NCBI RefSeq assembly: GCF_904849725.1
Contig: NC_058519.1
Location: 651,733,387 to 651,797,386 of the forward strand
Reading direction: 5' to 3'
Source: Hordeum vulgare subsp. vulgare
Taxonomy: Eukaryota; Streptophyta; Magnoliopsida; Poales; Poaceae
Length of the DNA: 64,000 nt
The notes beneath the pieces are model-generated. The model had not been told where the DNA came from. It saw only the letters and a list, made by a program, of their open reading frames with translations, and ran no database searches. The translations under genes were made by a program, and so were the position numbers. Positions 50,700 through 62,845 of this stretch are shown piece after piece; positions within the stretch are counted from its first letter, which is position 1, and each line of letters opens with the position of its first letter.

Positions 50700-51240
50700 T
50701 GTCGTGGTTTCGTCACGGCAGATGTCCTCGTGGAAGGACTTAGTGATGAGGCCATCGCAACTATGTGGCGACTCAAAGGGGTTAATTGGGAATGAGAGAC
50801 GAATTTACTCAGGTTCGGCCCCTCCGATGGAGGTAAAAGCCTACGTCCTACTTTGTGTGTATTGATGGTGAAATCGATTACAAGGATGCGAATTCGCCTG
50901 ACCTAGCTCTCGATAGATTGTAACTTAACCTCATCGACCTCAGGGGCTTGCCTTTATATACAAGTCAAGATCCAGGATTTTACAAGAGTCTGGGTCGTGC
51001 TATAATTCATGACCCGGCATATCTCTAACTCGCCTTGCCTATCAAGCAAGGACATCTTCTACCGACCTTCTGCCTCGTGGGCCTTGTCATGCTATGTCGT
51101 GAGCTGCCCGGCGACTCACTAGAGCAGGCCGCCTTAGATCATGTATGCCAAGGCCCATCTTGAGTTTTATGCCAAGCCGCCACAGTCTTAACCCGGCCCC
51201 CCCATAGGGCGGGTTATACAACAGGGTAATATCCCCAACA
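50700..51240 (+). repeat. LTR of element C, copy 2
   Basis: 541 bp, TGTCGTGGTTTCGTCACGG to ATATCCCCAACA. A TATA-like motif TTATATA (50954-50960) in plus orientation and the plus-strand ORFs downstream suggest a 5' LTR. The bases following it do not look like a tRNA primer site, so orientation is inferred. Confidence 0.75.
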
Positions 51241-51653
51241 TTAGGCCCCAGATTGACTTGAATTTATTCATGTCAATAAACTTTATTTTAATCTTTGATG
51301 GCTTAACTGCAATTCATGTCTCGTCTCCCGAGGTAGAAATGCCGGCTTCTAAAGATCTTTATAAGTCCTCTCTCTGTTCATCAATGACCTCACCCGCCCC
51401 CAAATTTTTGGGACTCAATGATGTCATCATAATGGCCCTCCGTAACGGCTCCTTGTACTTATCTGTTTAGCCCGAAATCGAGGCGTCCTCAGCTCCGAAA
51501 TTTAAGACAACCCCTAGATTCCCGCGTGTGCCATTTCCATTTCAGCCAGCCTTTAAATACTCGCGAGGGGACCCCCTTCATTTTTTACATCTCCTCGCTT
51601 CTTCTTCGTCTTCCTTGTGCTCGAGCTTTTTACCGCACCGTCCCTGCCGTTCC
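51241..51653 (+). mobile_element. Element C leader, copy 2, before Copia insertion
   Basis: Homologous to 30777-31155 (with a 39-bp stretch lost from copy 1). It ends GTTCC (51649-51653), the left target duplication of the Copia element. Confidence 0.75.
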
Positions 51654-53412
51654 TGTTGGAGAACGTCGCATGGGAAACAAAAAATTTCCTACGCGCACGA
51701 AGACCTATCATGGTGATGTCCATCTACGAGAGGGGATGAGTGATCTACGTACCCTTGTAGATCGTACAGCAGAAGCGTTAGAGAACGCGGTTGATGTAGT
51801 GGAACGTCCTCACGTCCCTCGATCCGCCCCGCGATCAGTCCCACGATCTAGTACCGAACGGACGGCACCTCCGCGTTCAGCACACGTACAGCTCGACGAT
51901 GATCTCGGCCTTCTTGATCCAGCAAGAGAGACGGAGAGGTAGAAGAGTTCTCCGGCAGCGTGACGGCGCTCCGGAGGTTTTTGATGATCTCGTCTCAGCA
52001 GGGCTCCGCCCGAGCTCCACAGAAACGCGATCTAGAGGAAAAACTATGGAGGTATGTGGTCGGGCAGCCGTGAGAAAGTCGTCTCAAATCTGCACTAAAA
52101 GCCCCATATATATAGGAGGAGGGAGGGGGACCTTGCCTTGGGGTCCAAGGGACTCCCAAGGGGTCGGCCGAGCCAAGGGGGGGAGGACTCCCCCCCCCCC
52201 AAACCGAGTTGGACTTGGTTTGGTGGGAGGAGTCCCCCTCCCTTCCCACTTCTTCCCTCTTTTCTTTCCTTTCCTTTGATTTTCTTCTCTTGGCGCATAG
52301 GCCCCTTTGGGGCTGTCCCACCAGCCCACTAAGGGCTGGTGTGTCTCCCCAAAGCCTATGGGCTTCCCCGGGGTGGGTTGCCCCCCCCCCCCCCGGTGAA
52401 CTCCCGGAACCCATTCGTCATTCCCGGTACATTCCCGGTAACTCCGAAAACCTTCCGGTAATCAAATGAGGTCATCCTATATATCAATCTTCGTTTCCGG
52501 ACCATTCCGGAAACCCTCGTGACGTCCGTGATCTCATCCGGGACTCCGAACAACATTTGGTAACCAACCATATAACTCAAATACGCATAAAACAACGTCG
52601 AACCTTAAGTGTGCAGACCCTGCGGGTTCGAGAACTATGTAGACATGACCCGAGAGACTCCTCGGTCAATATCCAATAGCGGGACCTGGATGCCCATATT
52701 GGATCCTACATATTCTACGAAGATCTTATCATTTGAACCTCAGTGCCAAGGATTCGTATAATCCCGTATGTCATTCCCTTTGTCCGTTTACCGGCAAGTC
52801 TCTTTACTCGTTCCGTAATACAAGATCGCGCAACTTACACTAAGTTACATTGCTTGCAAGGCTTGTGTGTGATGTTGTATTACCGAGTGAGCCCCGAGAT
52901 ACCTCTCCGTCATACGGAGTGACAAATCCCAGTCTTGATCCATACTAACTCAACTAACACCTTCGGAGATACCTGTAGAGCATCTTTATAGTCACCCTGT
53001 TACGTTGCGACGTTTGATACACACAAGGCATTCCTCCGGTGTCAGTGAGTTATATGATCTCATGGTCATAGGAATAAATACTTGACACGCAGAAAACAGT
53101 AGCAACAAAATGACACGATCAACATGCTACGTCTATTAGTTTGGGTCTAGTCCATCACGTGATTATCCCAATGACGTGATCCAGTTATCAAGCAACAACA
53201 CCTTGTTCATAATCAGAAGACACTGACTATCATCGATCAACTGGCTAGCCAACTAGAGGCATGCTAGGGACGGTGTTTTGTCTATGTATCCACACATTTA
53301 AATGAGTCTTCATTCAATACAATTATAGCATGGATAATAAACTATTATCTTGATACATGAATTATAATAATAACTATACATTTATTATTGCCTCTAGGGC
53401 ATAATTCCAACA
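51654..53412 (-). repeat. 3' LTR of the Copia element (left)
   Basis: 1.76 kb. Nearly identical to 58702-60531, with a deletion between 52785 and 52786 relative to it. ORFs on both strands at 51526-52595 are LTR sequence. Confidence 0.93.
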
Positions 53413-53433
53413 GTCTCCCACTTGCACTAGAGT
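53413..53433 (-). other. Polypurine tract region of the Copia element
   Basis: On the minus strand GCAAGTGGGAGAC abuts the LTR start TGTTGG. Confidence 0.7.
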
Positions 53434-53464
53434 CAATAATCTAGCCCTCACATCACTATGTGAT

Positions 53465-55183
53465 TTACATTGTAATAAATCTAACACCCATACAGTTCTG
53501 GTGTCGATCATGTTTTGGCCGTGGAAGAGGTTTAGTCAGCGGGTCTGCTACATTCAGATCCGTGTGCACTTTGCATATATTTACGTCCTCCTCCTCGACG
53601 TAGTCGCGGATGAGGTTGAAGCGTCGTTTGATGTGTCTGGTCTTCTTGTGAAACCTTGGTTCCTTTGCTAAAGCAATGGCACCAGTGTTGTCACAGAACA
53701 AGGTTATTGGATCCAGTGCACTTGGCACCACTCCAAGATCCGTCATGAACTGCTTCATCCAGACACCCTCCTTAGCCACCTTCGAGGCAGCCATGTACTC
53801 TGCTTCACATGTAGAATCTGCTACGACGCTTTGCTTGGAACTGCACCAGCTTACTGCACCCCCATTAAGAATAAATACGTATCCGGTTTGCGACTTAGAG
53901 TCGTCCGGATCTGTGTCAAAGCTTGCATCGACGTAACCTTTTACGGCGAGCTCTTCGTCACCTCCATACACGAGAAACATTTCCTTAGTCCTTTTCAGGT
54001 ACTTCATGATATTCTTGACCGCCGTCCAGTGATCCACTCCTGGATTACTCTGGAACCTACCTGCCATACTTATGGCCAGGCTAACATCCGGTCTAGTGCA
54101 CAACATTGCATACATGATAGAGCCTATGGCTGAAGCATAGGGGACGGAGCGCATATGCTCTCTATCTTCATCAGTTGCTGGGCACTGAGTCTTACTCAAT
54201 CTCGTACCTTGTAACACTGGCAAGAACCCTTTCTTGGACTGTTCCATTTTGAACCTCTTCAAAACTTTATCAAGGTATGTGCTTTGTGAAAGTCCTATCA
54301 GGCGTTTTGATCTATCCCTATAGATCTTAATGCCTAGTATGTAAGCAGCTTCTCCTAGGTCCTTCATAGAGAAACTTTTATTCAAGTAACCTTTTATGCT
54401 CTCCAAAAGCTCTACTTTGTTTCCAATCAGTAATATGTCATCCACATATAATATTAGAAACGCCACAGAGCTCCCACTCACTTTCTTGTAAATACAAGAT
54501 TCTCCAACCACTTGTATAAACCCAAATGCTTTGATCACCTCATCAAAGCGTTTGTTCCAACTCCGAGATGCTTGCACCAGTCCATAAATGGATCGCTGGA
54601 GCTTGCACACCTTGTCAGCATTCTTAGGATCGACAAAACCTTCGGGTTGCATCATATACAACTCTTCCTTAAGGAAACCGTTAAGGAACGCCGTTTTGAC
54701 ATCCATCTGCCAGATTTCATAATCGAAAAATGCAGCTATTGCTAACATGATTCTGACGGACTTAAGCATCGCTACGGGTGAGAAGGTCTCATCGTAGTCA
54801 ACTCCTGGAACTTGTGAAAAACCCTTTGCCACAAGTCGAGCTTTATAAACGGTCACATTACCATCAGCGTCCGTCTTCTTCTTAAAGATCCATTTGTTCT
54901 GAATAGCCTTGCGGCCCTCAGGTAGTATCTCCAAAGTCCACACTTTGTTCTCATACATGGATCCTATCTCGGATTTCATGGCTTCTAGCCATTTGTTGGA
55001 ATCTGGGCCCACCATTGCCTCTTCATAATTCGCAGGTTCATTGTTGTCTAACAACATGATCGATAAGACGGGATTACTGTACCACTCTGGAGCAGCACGT
55101 GATCTCGTCGACCTGCGTGGTTCAACAGAAACTTGAACTGGAGTTTCATGATCATCATCATTAACTTCCTCCTCAACCGGCAT
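53465..55183 (-). CDS. Copia reverse transcriptase and RNase H (open, 572 aa)
   Basis: Uninterrupted frame. RT motifs: NKWIFKKKTDADGNV, KARLVAKGFSQVPGVDYDET, MDVKTAFLNG, YGLVQASRSW and the active site YVDDILLIG. RNase H: VKGYVDASFDTD, TCEAEYMAAS and LFCDNTGAI carry the acidic residues. The frame ends in the usual C-terminal ADPLTKPLP region shortly before the polypurine tract. The natural start is not at this Met: the polyprotein continues upstream through a TAG at 55262-55264, so this is the C-terminal product. It copies element RNA into DNA and removes the RNA strand. Confidence 0.92.
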   Translation of the reverse strand: MPVEEEVNDDDHETPVQVSVEPRRSTRSRAAPEWYSNPVLSIMLLDNNEPANYEEAMVGPDSNKWLEAMKSEIGSMYENKVWTLEILPEGRKAIQNKWIFKKKTDADGNVTVYKARLVAKGFSQVPGVDYDETFSPVAMLKSVRIMLAIAAFFDYEIWQMDVKTAFLNGFLKEELYMMQPEGFVDPKNADKVCKLQRSIYGLVQASRSWNKRFDEVIKAFGFIQVVGESCIYKKVSGSSVAFLILYVDDILLIGNKVELLESIKGYLNKSFSMKDLGEAAYILGIKIYRDRSKRLIGLSQSTYLDKVLKRFKMEQSKKGFLPVLQGTRLSKTQCPATDEDREHMRSVPYASAIGSIMYAMLCTRPDVSLAISMAGRFQSNPGVDHWTAVKNIMKYLKRTKEMFLVYGGDEELAVKGYVDASFDTDPDDSKSQTGYVFILNGGAVSWCSSKQSVVADSTCEAEYMAASKVAKEGVWMKQFMTDLGVVPSALDPITLFCDNTGAIALAKEPRFHKKTRHIKRRFNLIRDYVEEEDVNICKVHTDLNVADPLTKPLPRPKHDRHQNCMGVRFITM

Positions 55184-55261
55184 CGCAACGACAGAGGTCT
55201 CCCCTTGCCCTACGCCACCATCCAGAGGGATGAGAGGTTCGACAACCTCGTCAAGTTCTAT

Positions 55262-56866
55262 CTACCTCCCACTCAATTCTCTCGAGAGAAACTCCTTCTC
55301 GAGAAAAGTTCCATTCTTAGCAACAAACACTTTGCCCTCGGATTTGAGATAGAAGGTGTACCCAACCGTCTCTTTTGGGTAACCTATGAAGACGCACTTT
55401 TCCGCTTTGGGTTCCAGCTTTTCAGGCTGAAGCTTTTTGACATAAGCATCACATCCCCAAACTTTAAGAAACGACAGCTTTGGCCTTTTGCCATACCACA
55501 GTTCGTATGGTGTCGTCTCAACGGATTTCGATGGTGCCCTATTTAAAGTGAATGCAGCTGTTTCTAATGCATAACCCCAAAAAGATAACGGCAAATCAGT
55601 AAGAGACATCATAGATCGCACCATCTCTAACAAAGTACGATTACGACGTTCGGACACACCATTACGCTGTGGTGTTCCAGGCGGTGTTAACTGTGAAACA
55701 ATTCCACATTGTCTTAAGTGAGTACCAAACTCGAAACTCAGATATTCACCCCCACGATCAGACCGTAGGAACTTGATCTTCTTGTTACGATGATTTTCCA
55801 CTTCACTCTGAAATTGCTTGAACTTTTCAAATGTTTCAGATTTGTGCTTCATTAAGTAGACATAACCATATCTACTTAAATCGTCAGTGAAGGTGAGAAA
55901 ACAACGATATCCGCCGCGTGCCTCCACGCTCATTGGACCACACACATCGGTATGTATGATTTCCAACAAGTCACTTGCACGCTCCATTGTTCCGGAGAAC
56001 GGAGTCTTAGTCATCTTGCCCATGAGGCATGGTTCGCACGTGTCAAGTGAATCAAAGTCAAGTGACTCCAAAAGTCCATCAGCATGGAGTTTCTTCATGC
56101 GCTTTACACCAATATGACCCAAGCGGCAGTGCCACAAAAATATGGCGCTATCATTGTTTACTCTAACTCTTTTGGTCTCAATGTTATGTATATGCGTATC
56201 GCTATCGAGATTCAATATGAACAATCCTCTCACATTCGGTGCATGACCATAAAAGATGTTACTCATAGAAATAGAACAACCATTATTCTCAGACTTAAAA
56301 GAGTAACCCTCTCGCAATAAACAAGATCCAGATATAATGTTCATGCTCAACGCAGGCACTAAATAACAATGATTTAAGTTCATCACTAATCCCGATGGTA
56401 GTTGAAGTGACACTGTGCCGACAGCGATTGCATCAACCTTGCAACCGTTTCCTACGCGCATCGTCACTTCGTCTTTCGCCAGCCTTCGTCTATTCCGCAG
56501 TTCCTGCTTCGAGTTGCAAATGTGAGCAACAGAACCGGTATCAAATACCCAGGCACTACTACGAGAGCCGGTTAAGTACACATCAATAACATGTATATCA
56601 AATATACCTGATTTTTCTTTGGCCGCCTTCTTATCTGCCAGATACTTGGGGCAATTGCGCTTCCAGTGACCCATACCCTTCCAATAGTAACACTCCGTTT
56701 CAGGCTTAGGTCCAGCTTTGGGTTTCTTCGGCGGATTGGCAACAGGCTTGCCGCTCTTCTTCGAATTGCCCTTCTTGCCTTTGCCGTTTCTCTTGAAACT
56801 AGTGGTCTTGCTCACCATCAACACTTGATGTTCTTTACGGAGTTCAGACTCTGCGACTTTCAGCAT
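55262..56866 (-). pseudogene. Copia Gag end, protease and integrase (frame-separated)
   Basis: 534 aa open frame. It begins in the nucleocapsid part, with a zinc knuckle CYYWKGMGHWKRNC whose second Cys is Trp. The protease has WVFDTGSVAHIC. Integrase follows: HCRLGHIGVKRMKK and CEPCLMGKM (HHCC), then HTDVCGPM, LRSDRGGEYLS and NGVSERRNRTLLEM (DDE). It ends at TAG 55262-55264 after FLSRELSGR; the next 26 codons continue in frame into the RT protein, so this is a point nonsense mutation. The upstream join to gag needs a frameshift near 56870-56885. Confidence 0.9.
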
Positions 56867-57444
56867 CGCAAAAACTCGCCGGGAGACTTGTTCATCCCTT
56901 GCATGTTGTAGTTCAACACAAAGCCTTTGTAGCTTGGCGGCAGTGATTGAAGGATTCTGTCAGTGATAGCTTCTTGCGGGAGTTCAATCCCCAGTTCAGC
57001 TAGACGGTTTGAGTACCCAGACATTTTGAGCACATGTTCACTGACAGACGAGTTTTCCTCCATCTTGCAAGCATAGAATTTATCGGAGGTCTCATACCTC
57101 TCGATCCGGGCGTTCTTCTGAAAGATAAACTTCAACTCCTGGAACATCTCAAATGCTCCATGACGCTCAAAGCGACGTTGAAGTCCCCGTTCTAAGCCAT
57201 ACAAGACTGTACATTGAACTATTGAGTAGTCCTCCTTACGCGCTAACCAAGCGTTCTTAACATCCTGATCAGCCGTAGCGGGTGGTTCATCTCCTAGCGC
57301 AGCATTAAGGACATAATCCTTCTTTCCAGCTTGTAAGATTAGCTTAAGATTACGAGCCCAGTCTACAAAGTTGCTTCCATCATCTTTCAACTTAGCTTTC
57401 TCTAGGAACGTATTAAAATTGAGGATGACACTTGCGTGAGCCAT
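56860..57444 (-). pseudogene. Copia gag, N-terminal part
   Basis: 194 aa from ATG 57444 (MAHASVILNFNTFLEKAKL). LTDGSNF-like DDGSNFVDWARNLKLIL and AWLARKEDYSIVQCTVLYGL are the plant Copia Gag pattern (UBN2-type). The frame ends FLRC where a 1-bp loss in GGCGAGTTTTTGCG moves it out of the frame starting MLKVAESELRKEHQ. Gag forms the particle that packages element RNA. Confidence 0.88.
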
Positions 57445-58683
57445 GATCTACAACACAAATATATTCAAAGTGGACTTAGACTATGTTCAAGATAATTAGA
57501 GTTCAACTTAATCAAATTATATGCTAAACTCCCACTCAAAAAGTACATCTCTCTAGTCATTTGAGTGGTTCATGATCCACCTACACTATCCCAAGTCCGA
57601 TCATCACGTGAGTCGGGACTAGTTTTAGTGGTAAGCATCCCTATGCTAATCATATCATCTATATGATTCATGATCGACCTTTCGGTCTCATGTGTTCCGA
57701 GGCCATGTCTGCACATGCTAGGCTCGTCAAGCTTAACCCGAGTGTTCCGCGTGCGCAACTGTTTTGCACCCGTTGTATGTGAACGTTGAGTCTATCACAC
57801 CCGATCATCACGTGGTGTCTCGAAACGACGAACTGTAGCAACGGTGCACAGTCGGGGAGAACACAATTTCGTCTTGAAATTTCAGTGAGAGATAACCTCA
57901 TAATGCTACCGTCGTTCTAAGCAAAATAAGGTGCAAAAAAAGGATTAACATCACATGCAATTCATAAGTGACATGATATGGCCATCATCACGTGCTTCTT
58001 GATCTCCATCACCAAAGCACCGGCACGATCTTCTTGTCACCGGCGCCACACCATGATCATCCATCAACGTGTTGCCATCGTGGTTGTCGTGCTACTTATG
58101 CTATCACTACTAAAACTACATCCTAGCAAAATAGTAAACGCATCTGCAAGCACATATGTTAGTATAAAGACAACCATATGGCTCCTGCCGGTTGCCGTAC
58201 CATCGACGTGCAAGTCGATATTTCTATTACAACATGATCATCTCATACATCCAATATATCACATCACATCGTTGGCCATATCACATCACAATCATACCCT
58301 GCAAAAACAAGTTAGACGTCCTCTAATTTTGTTGTTGCATGTTTTACGTGGTGACCAAGGGTATCTAGTAGGATCGCATCTTACTTACGCAAACACCACA
58401 ACGGAGATATATGAGTTGCTATTTAACCTCATCCAAGGACCTCCTCGGTCAAATCCGATTCAACTAAAGTTGGAGAAACCGACACTTGCCAGTCATCTTT
58501 GAGCAAAGGGGGTTAGTCGTAACGATGAAACCAGTCTCTCGTAAGCGTACGAGTAATGTCGGTCCAAGCCGCTTCAATCCAACAATACCGCGGAATCAAG
58601 AAAAGACTAAGGAGGGCAGAAAAACGCACATCACCGCCCACAAAACCTTTTGTGTTCTACTCGAGAAGACATCTACGCATGAA
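57445..58683 (-). other. 5' untranslated leader of the Copia element
   Basis: About 1.2 kb between primer site and gag start, as usual for BARE1-type elements. ORFs at 57978-58502 on the opposite strand show no domain. Confidence 0.75.
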
Positions 58684-58700
58684 CCTAGCTCATGATGCCA
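58684..58700 (-). other. Primer-binding site of the Copia element (initiator tRNA-Met type, degenerate)
   Basis: On the minus strand TGGCATCATGAGCTAGG, one nt after the LTR, resembles the complement of initiator tRNA-Met (TGGTATCAGAGCC...). Confidence 0.6.
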
Positions 58701-58701
58701 C

Positions 58702-60531
58702 TGTTGGAGAACGTCGCATGGGAAACAAAAAATTTCCTACGCGCACGAAGACCTGTCATGGTGATGTCCATCTACGAGAGGGGATGAGTGATCTACGTAC
58801 CCTTGTAGATCGTACAGCAGAAGCGTTAGAGAACGCGGTTGATGTAGTGGAACGTCCTCACGTCCCTCGATCCGCCCCGCGAACAATCCCGCGATCAGTC
58901 CCACGATCTAGTACCGAACGGACGGCACCTCCGCGTTCAGCACACGTACAGCTCGACGATGATCTCGGCCTTCTTGATCCAGCAAGAGAGACGGAGAGGT
59001 AGAAGAGTTCTCCGGCAGCGTGACGGCGCTCCGGAGGTTGGTGATGATCTCGTCTCAGCAGGGCTCCGCCCGAACTCCGCAGAAACGCGATCTAGAGGAA
59101 AAACTATGGAGGTATGTGGTCGGGCAGCCGTGAGAAAGTCGTCTCAAATCTGCCCTAAAAGCCCCATATATATAGGAGGAGGGAGGGGGACCTTGCCTTG
59201 GGGTCCAAGGGACTCCCAAGGGGTCGGCCGAGCCAAGGGGGGGAGGACTCCCCCCCCCCAAACCGAGTTGGACTTGGTTTGGTGGGAGGAGTCCCCCTCC
59301 CTTCCCACTTCTTCCTTCTTCTTTTTTTCCTTTCCTTTGATTTTCTTCTCTTGGCGCATAGGCCCCTTTGGGGCTGTCCCACCAGCCCACTAAGGGCTGG
59401 TGTGTCTCCCCAAAGCCTATGGGCTTCCCCGGGGTGGGTTGCCCCCCCCCCCCCGGTGAACTCCCGGAACCCATTCGTCATTCCCGGTACATTCCCGGTA
59501 ACTCCGAAAACCTTCCGGTAATCAAATGAGGTCATCCTATATATCAATCTTCGTTTCCGGACCATTTCGGAAACCGTCGTGACGTCCGTGATCTCATCCG
59601 GGACTCCGAACAACATTCGGTAACCAACCATATAACTCAAATACGCATAAAACAACGTCGAACCTTAAGTGTGCAGACCATGCGGGTTCGAGAACTATGT
59701 AGACATGACCCGAGAGACTCCTCGGTCAATATCCAATAGCGGGACCTGGATGCCCATATTGGATCCTACATATTCTACGAAGATCTTATCGTTTGAACCT
59801 CAGTGCCAAGGATTCGTATAATCCCGTATGTCATTCCCTTTGTCCTTCGGTATGTTACTTGCCCGAGATTCGATCGTCGGTATCCGCATACCTATTTCAA
59901 TCTCGTTTACCGGCAAGTCTCTTTACTCGTTCCGTAATACAAGATCGCGCAACTTACACTAAGTTACATTGCTTGCAAGGCTTGTGTGTGATGTTGTATT
60001 ACCGAGTGGGCCCCGAGATACCTCTCCGTCATACGGAGTGACAAATCCCAGTCTTGATCCATACTAACTCAACTAACACCTTCGGAGATACCTGTAGAGC
60101 ATCTTTATAGTCACCCAGTTACGTTGCGACGTTTGATACACACAAGGCATTCCTCCGGTGTCAGTGAGTTATATGATCTCATGGTCATAGGAATAAATAC
60201 TTGACACGCAGAAAACAGTAGCAACAAAATGACACGATCAACATGCTACGTCTATTAGTTTGGGTCTAGTCCATCACGTGATTCTCCCAATGACGTGATC
60301 CAGTTATCAAGCAACAACACCTTGTTCATAATCAGAAGACACTGACTATCATCGATCAACTGGCTAGCCAACTAGAGGCATGCTAGGGACGGTGTTTTGT
60401 CTATGTATCCACACATGTAAATGAGTCTTCATTCAATACAATTATAGCATGGATAATAAACTATTATCTTGATACAGGAATTATAATAATAACTATACAT
60501 TTATTATTGCCTCTAGGGCATAATTCCAACA
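58702..60531 (-). repeat. 5' LTR of the Copia element (right)
   Basis: 1.83 kb with a minus-strand TATA-like run at 59165-59174. Followed by GTTCC and the resumed element C. Confidence 0.93.
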
Positions 60532-61211
60532 GTTCCTCCATCACCGATCGGCCGCATCCAGGACCACAACGTGGCGCGACCTCTTCTGAATGAAATGGAC
60601 TCTCTCCGCCATCAACTACATCAGCAAGTAAGTCCTTTTTCTTCTCAGTAGATCTGCCTGCTAGTTCACCATAGTTCATAGAGTTCATCATAGTTCCTCA
60701 TGCGTTCGTCGTCGGCACCTGTTTTATATGATTCTCCGACGAACCACTTCCACTGATAGACAGCGGTAGATGTAGTAACTCCATATGCATAATGTTCCTA
60801 GATGCCTTGTTCAATCTGCAAGTAAAATCACCGTTGCTTCCGTACTTCGTTGTTCTAGGATTAATAAATATTTCCCTTTCTGAATCATTTGTAGATCCAT
60901 AATTTTAGGCACTTCGTAAGAAACATGTTTGTCCCATACTTAGTAGAAAAACCAAGATCCTTGATTGTCACGTAACTCGCCTTTAGATTTTGGCGACTCT
61001 TGAATGTGACTGTAACCCGCCAACTCTGCGATCACTTCACTGCTAAATGGTGACTCATACTAGGGCGACTTAGATATCTAACAATTGTTCTGTCGTCGTA
61101 GAATAGAGCCACCTGAATTACTTTCATCCAAATGCCTTGTTGTTTTTCATTCTTTCGTTAGATGACCCGCCAAATATGCTTCTGCAACTCCTTTCCCCTA
61201 AAACTATCATC

Positions 61212-61801
61212 ATGGCCAAACCTGTCACATGCAACTGGGTGCCCTCTCAAGTCTCCAATACCGTGCTCCAGCACTATGTGTCTTTAGGAGTCTTGTCATC
61301 TCAGAAGGAAATTGGTTGGCGAGCCACTCTTGGAGAAGAACGACCTCAACCTGAAGTAGAAGAAGTAGTGGTCTTACAGACCATCTTGAATGGGATTTTG
61401 TTCCTCCTAGGTCAAAAGTCTTTCGAGATGTTCTGCACTTCTATAATCTGTATCCTCAAGACTTGGGTCCTAACTCCATATCCAATATGTGCCAATTCCA
61501 AGTATTCTGTGAGGTGTACCTAGGAATGGAGCCCACGGTCCTTCTGTTCAGGGAATTCTTTTATCTAAACCGCCAAACGGAATTTGCCATCGGACCCAGC
61601 TTAGAACTCGGCGGAGCAACAGTCCTGAGATGGAGGGAATGTGGTTTCCCGGCTGCTACCTTACATAGTCACCCTAAAGGTTGGGGTAAGACTTGGTTTT
61701 ATTGCAAGAATACAGCTTCAGCCGGTGAAAATCCTTTGTCGGGTTTCAGAGAAGACCGCCTTCAAATGGACTTTGAACTACCCGGACCACTTTCTCCATA
61801 A
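61212..61801 (+). pseudogene. PF04195-like ORF, copy 2
   Basis: From ATG 61212 (MAKPVTCNWVPSQVSNT). A 1-bp deletion near 61374 (GTCTTACAG versus GTCTTTACAG in copy 1) shifts the frame; the domain continues in another frame from about 61463 (GPNSISNMCQFQVFCEVYLG) to a TAA at 61799-61801 where copy 1 reads Glu. Same domain and role as 31805-32500. Confidence 0.7.
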
Positions 61802-61926
61802 GAGCGTGCCCAACTCGCCTTTGTATGGCCCAAGCTCACAGCTCTGACAGTGGCTTAACCGGAATTGATTTGACCCAGTGTTGGGAAGATTGGCAGATCT
61901 AGCCCTTAAGTCGCCGCAATGCCTTA

Positions 61927-62420
61927 ATGTGTGATTATGACGGCGACTTGAATAATCTACAATGCTTCATCAACCTCACCCTCGACTCGGATGAAGTCAA
62001 TAAGGCCGTGAAGAAGTTGCTGGGTGAAACAAAGGATGCTTGTTGTAAAGTTGGCTTGAAGCCGTTCTATACCCAGAACCCGACTCTTGAGGTAACAATC
62101 TCTAAAATCTCTTACTTTGTTTGTAAACTACTTTATTGTTCAAACTTGCTTCTCTGTCAATATCCCTGCAGGCAAACTCGGCGTTCTGGAAACGAAGGCA
62201 ACCTAAAGTCGCTGCCAAGAAAATCAAAGCCGCCCCAATCAAAAAAAACAAGGCGGTTGTTGAGGAACATCTGATATGGGTGAGTCACCAGCCGCTGAGG
62301 ACCACTCTGAGGTTGACCCTTTACCTTTTAACCCATCTTTAAATTAACACTTGCTAAAATCCTTTCAGTCGCAGAGCGATGATGAAACTGATGAGGAAGA
62401 AGATGTTGAGGTAATTTCTA
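61927..62420 (+). pseudogene. Element C later exons, copy 2
   Basis: Coding-like segments YDGDLNNLQCFINLTLDSDE and GLKPFYTQNP are followed by a basic segment rich in Lys and an acidic exon SQSDDETDEEEDVE ending at a GTAATT donor. They link the PF04195-like part with the coiled-coil part downstream. Probably parts of one spliced Gag-like protein. Confidence 0.5.
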
Positions 62421-62845
62421 TCTCTTCCGAGTCAGACGTCTCATTTCCAAGACCACCAAAGCAGGTCGTTAGGAAAATACCTATAACTCCCGAACGCTTA
62501 TTTGGATCATGATTTCCTTTTGAAGTAGACTATTTACACACCAAGGCACCAGACCCGCAGTACCTCAGGTGATCTCGTGGCAGGCTTGCCTGAAAAACCA
62601 GCTACTCGCAAGCGTCAGAATGAGGTACCTCTCAATCCTACTTTTCCTTTCCCAAGAGTCGGCCTTGTTTGTCAACCACTCAATTTTTCTTATTCAACCT
62701 ATCAGGCAACAGCACCTTCATCGGGCGACTCAACTGCTTCAAAGCTACCACCTCTTGTTTTCCTTCGAGGGTAACTTTTGCTTTTGTGTCTAATACTTGC
62801 CTTAGTATTTTTAATTTGTTATATATGTCTTAGCTTCTACTATTC

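Larger units (their letters stand above)
51654..60531 (-). mobile_element. Full-length Angela/BARE1/WIS-like Copia retrotransposon
   Basis: LTRs 51654-53412 and 58702-60531 with TGTTGG...CCAACA ends enclose gag, protease, integrase, RT and RNase H in Copia order on the minus strand. GTTCC flanks both sides (51649-51653, 60532-60536) and copy 1 shows the single GTTCC (31151-31155). The LTRs are very similar except for about 60 bp missing from the left one at 52785, a 12-bp indel and poly-C length. Coding lesions are few: one frameshift at the gag-protease border and one TAG between integrase and RT. It is the youngest large retrotransposon in the window. Confidence 0.93.

Noticed and set aside
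51995..52414. Pro/Gly-rich ORFs in several frames (also 59055-59655, 33385-33859)
   Set aside because: They lie in LTRs and are shared between LTR copies; poly-C and GGG runs keep frames open.
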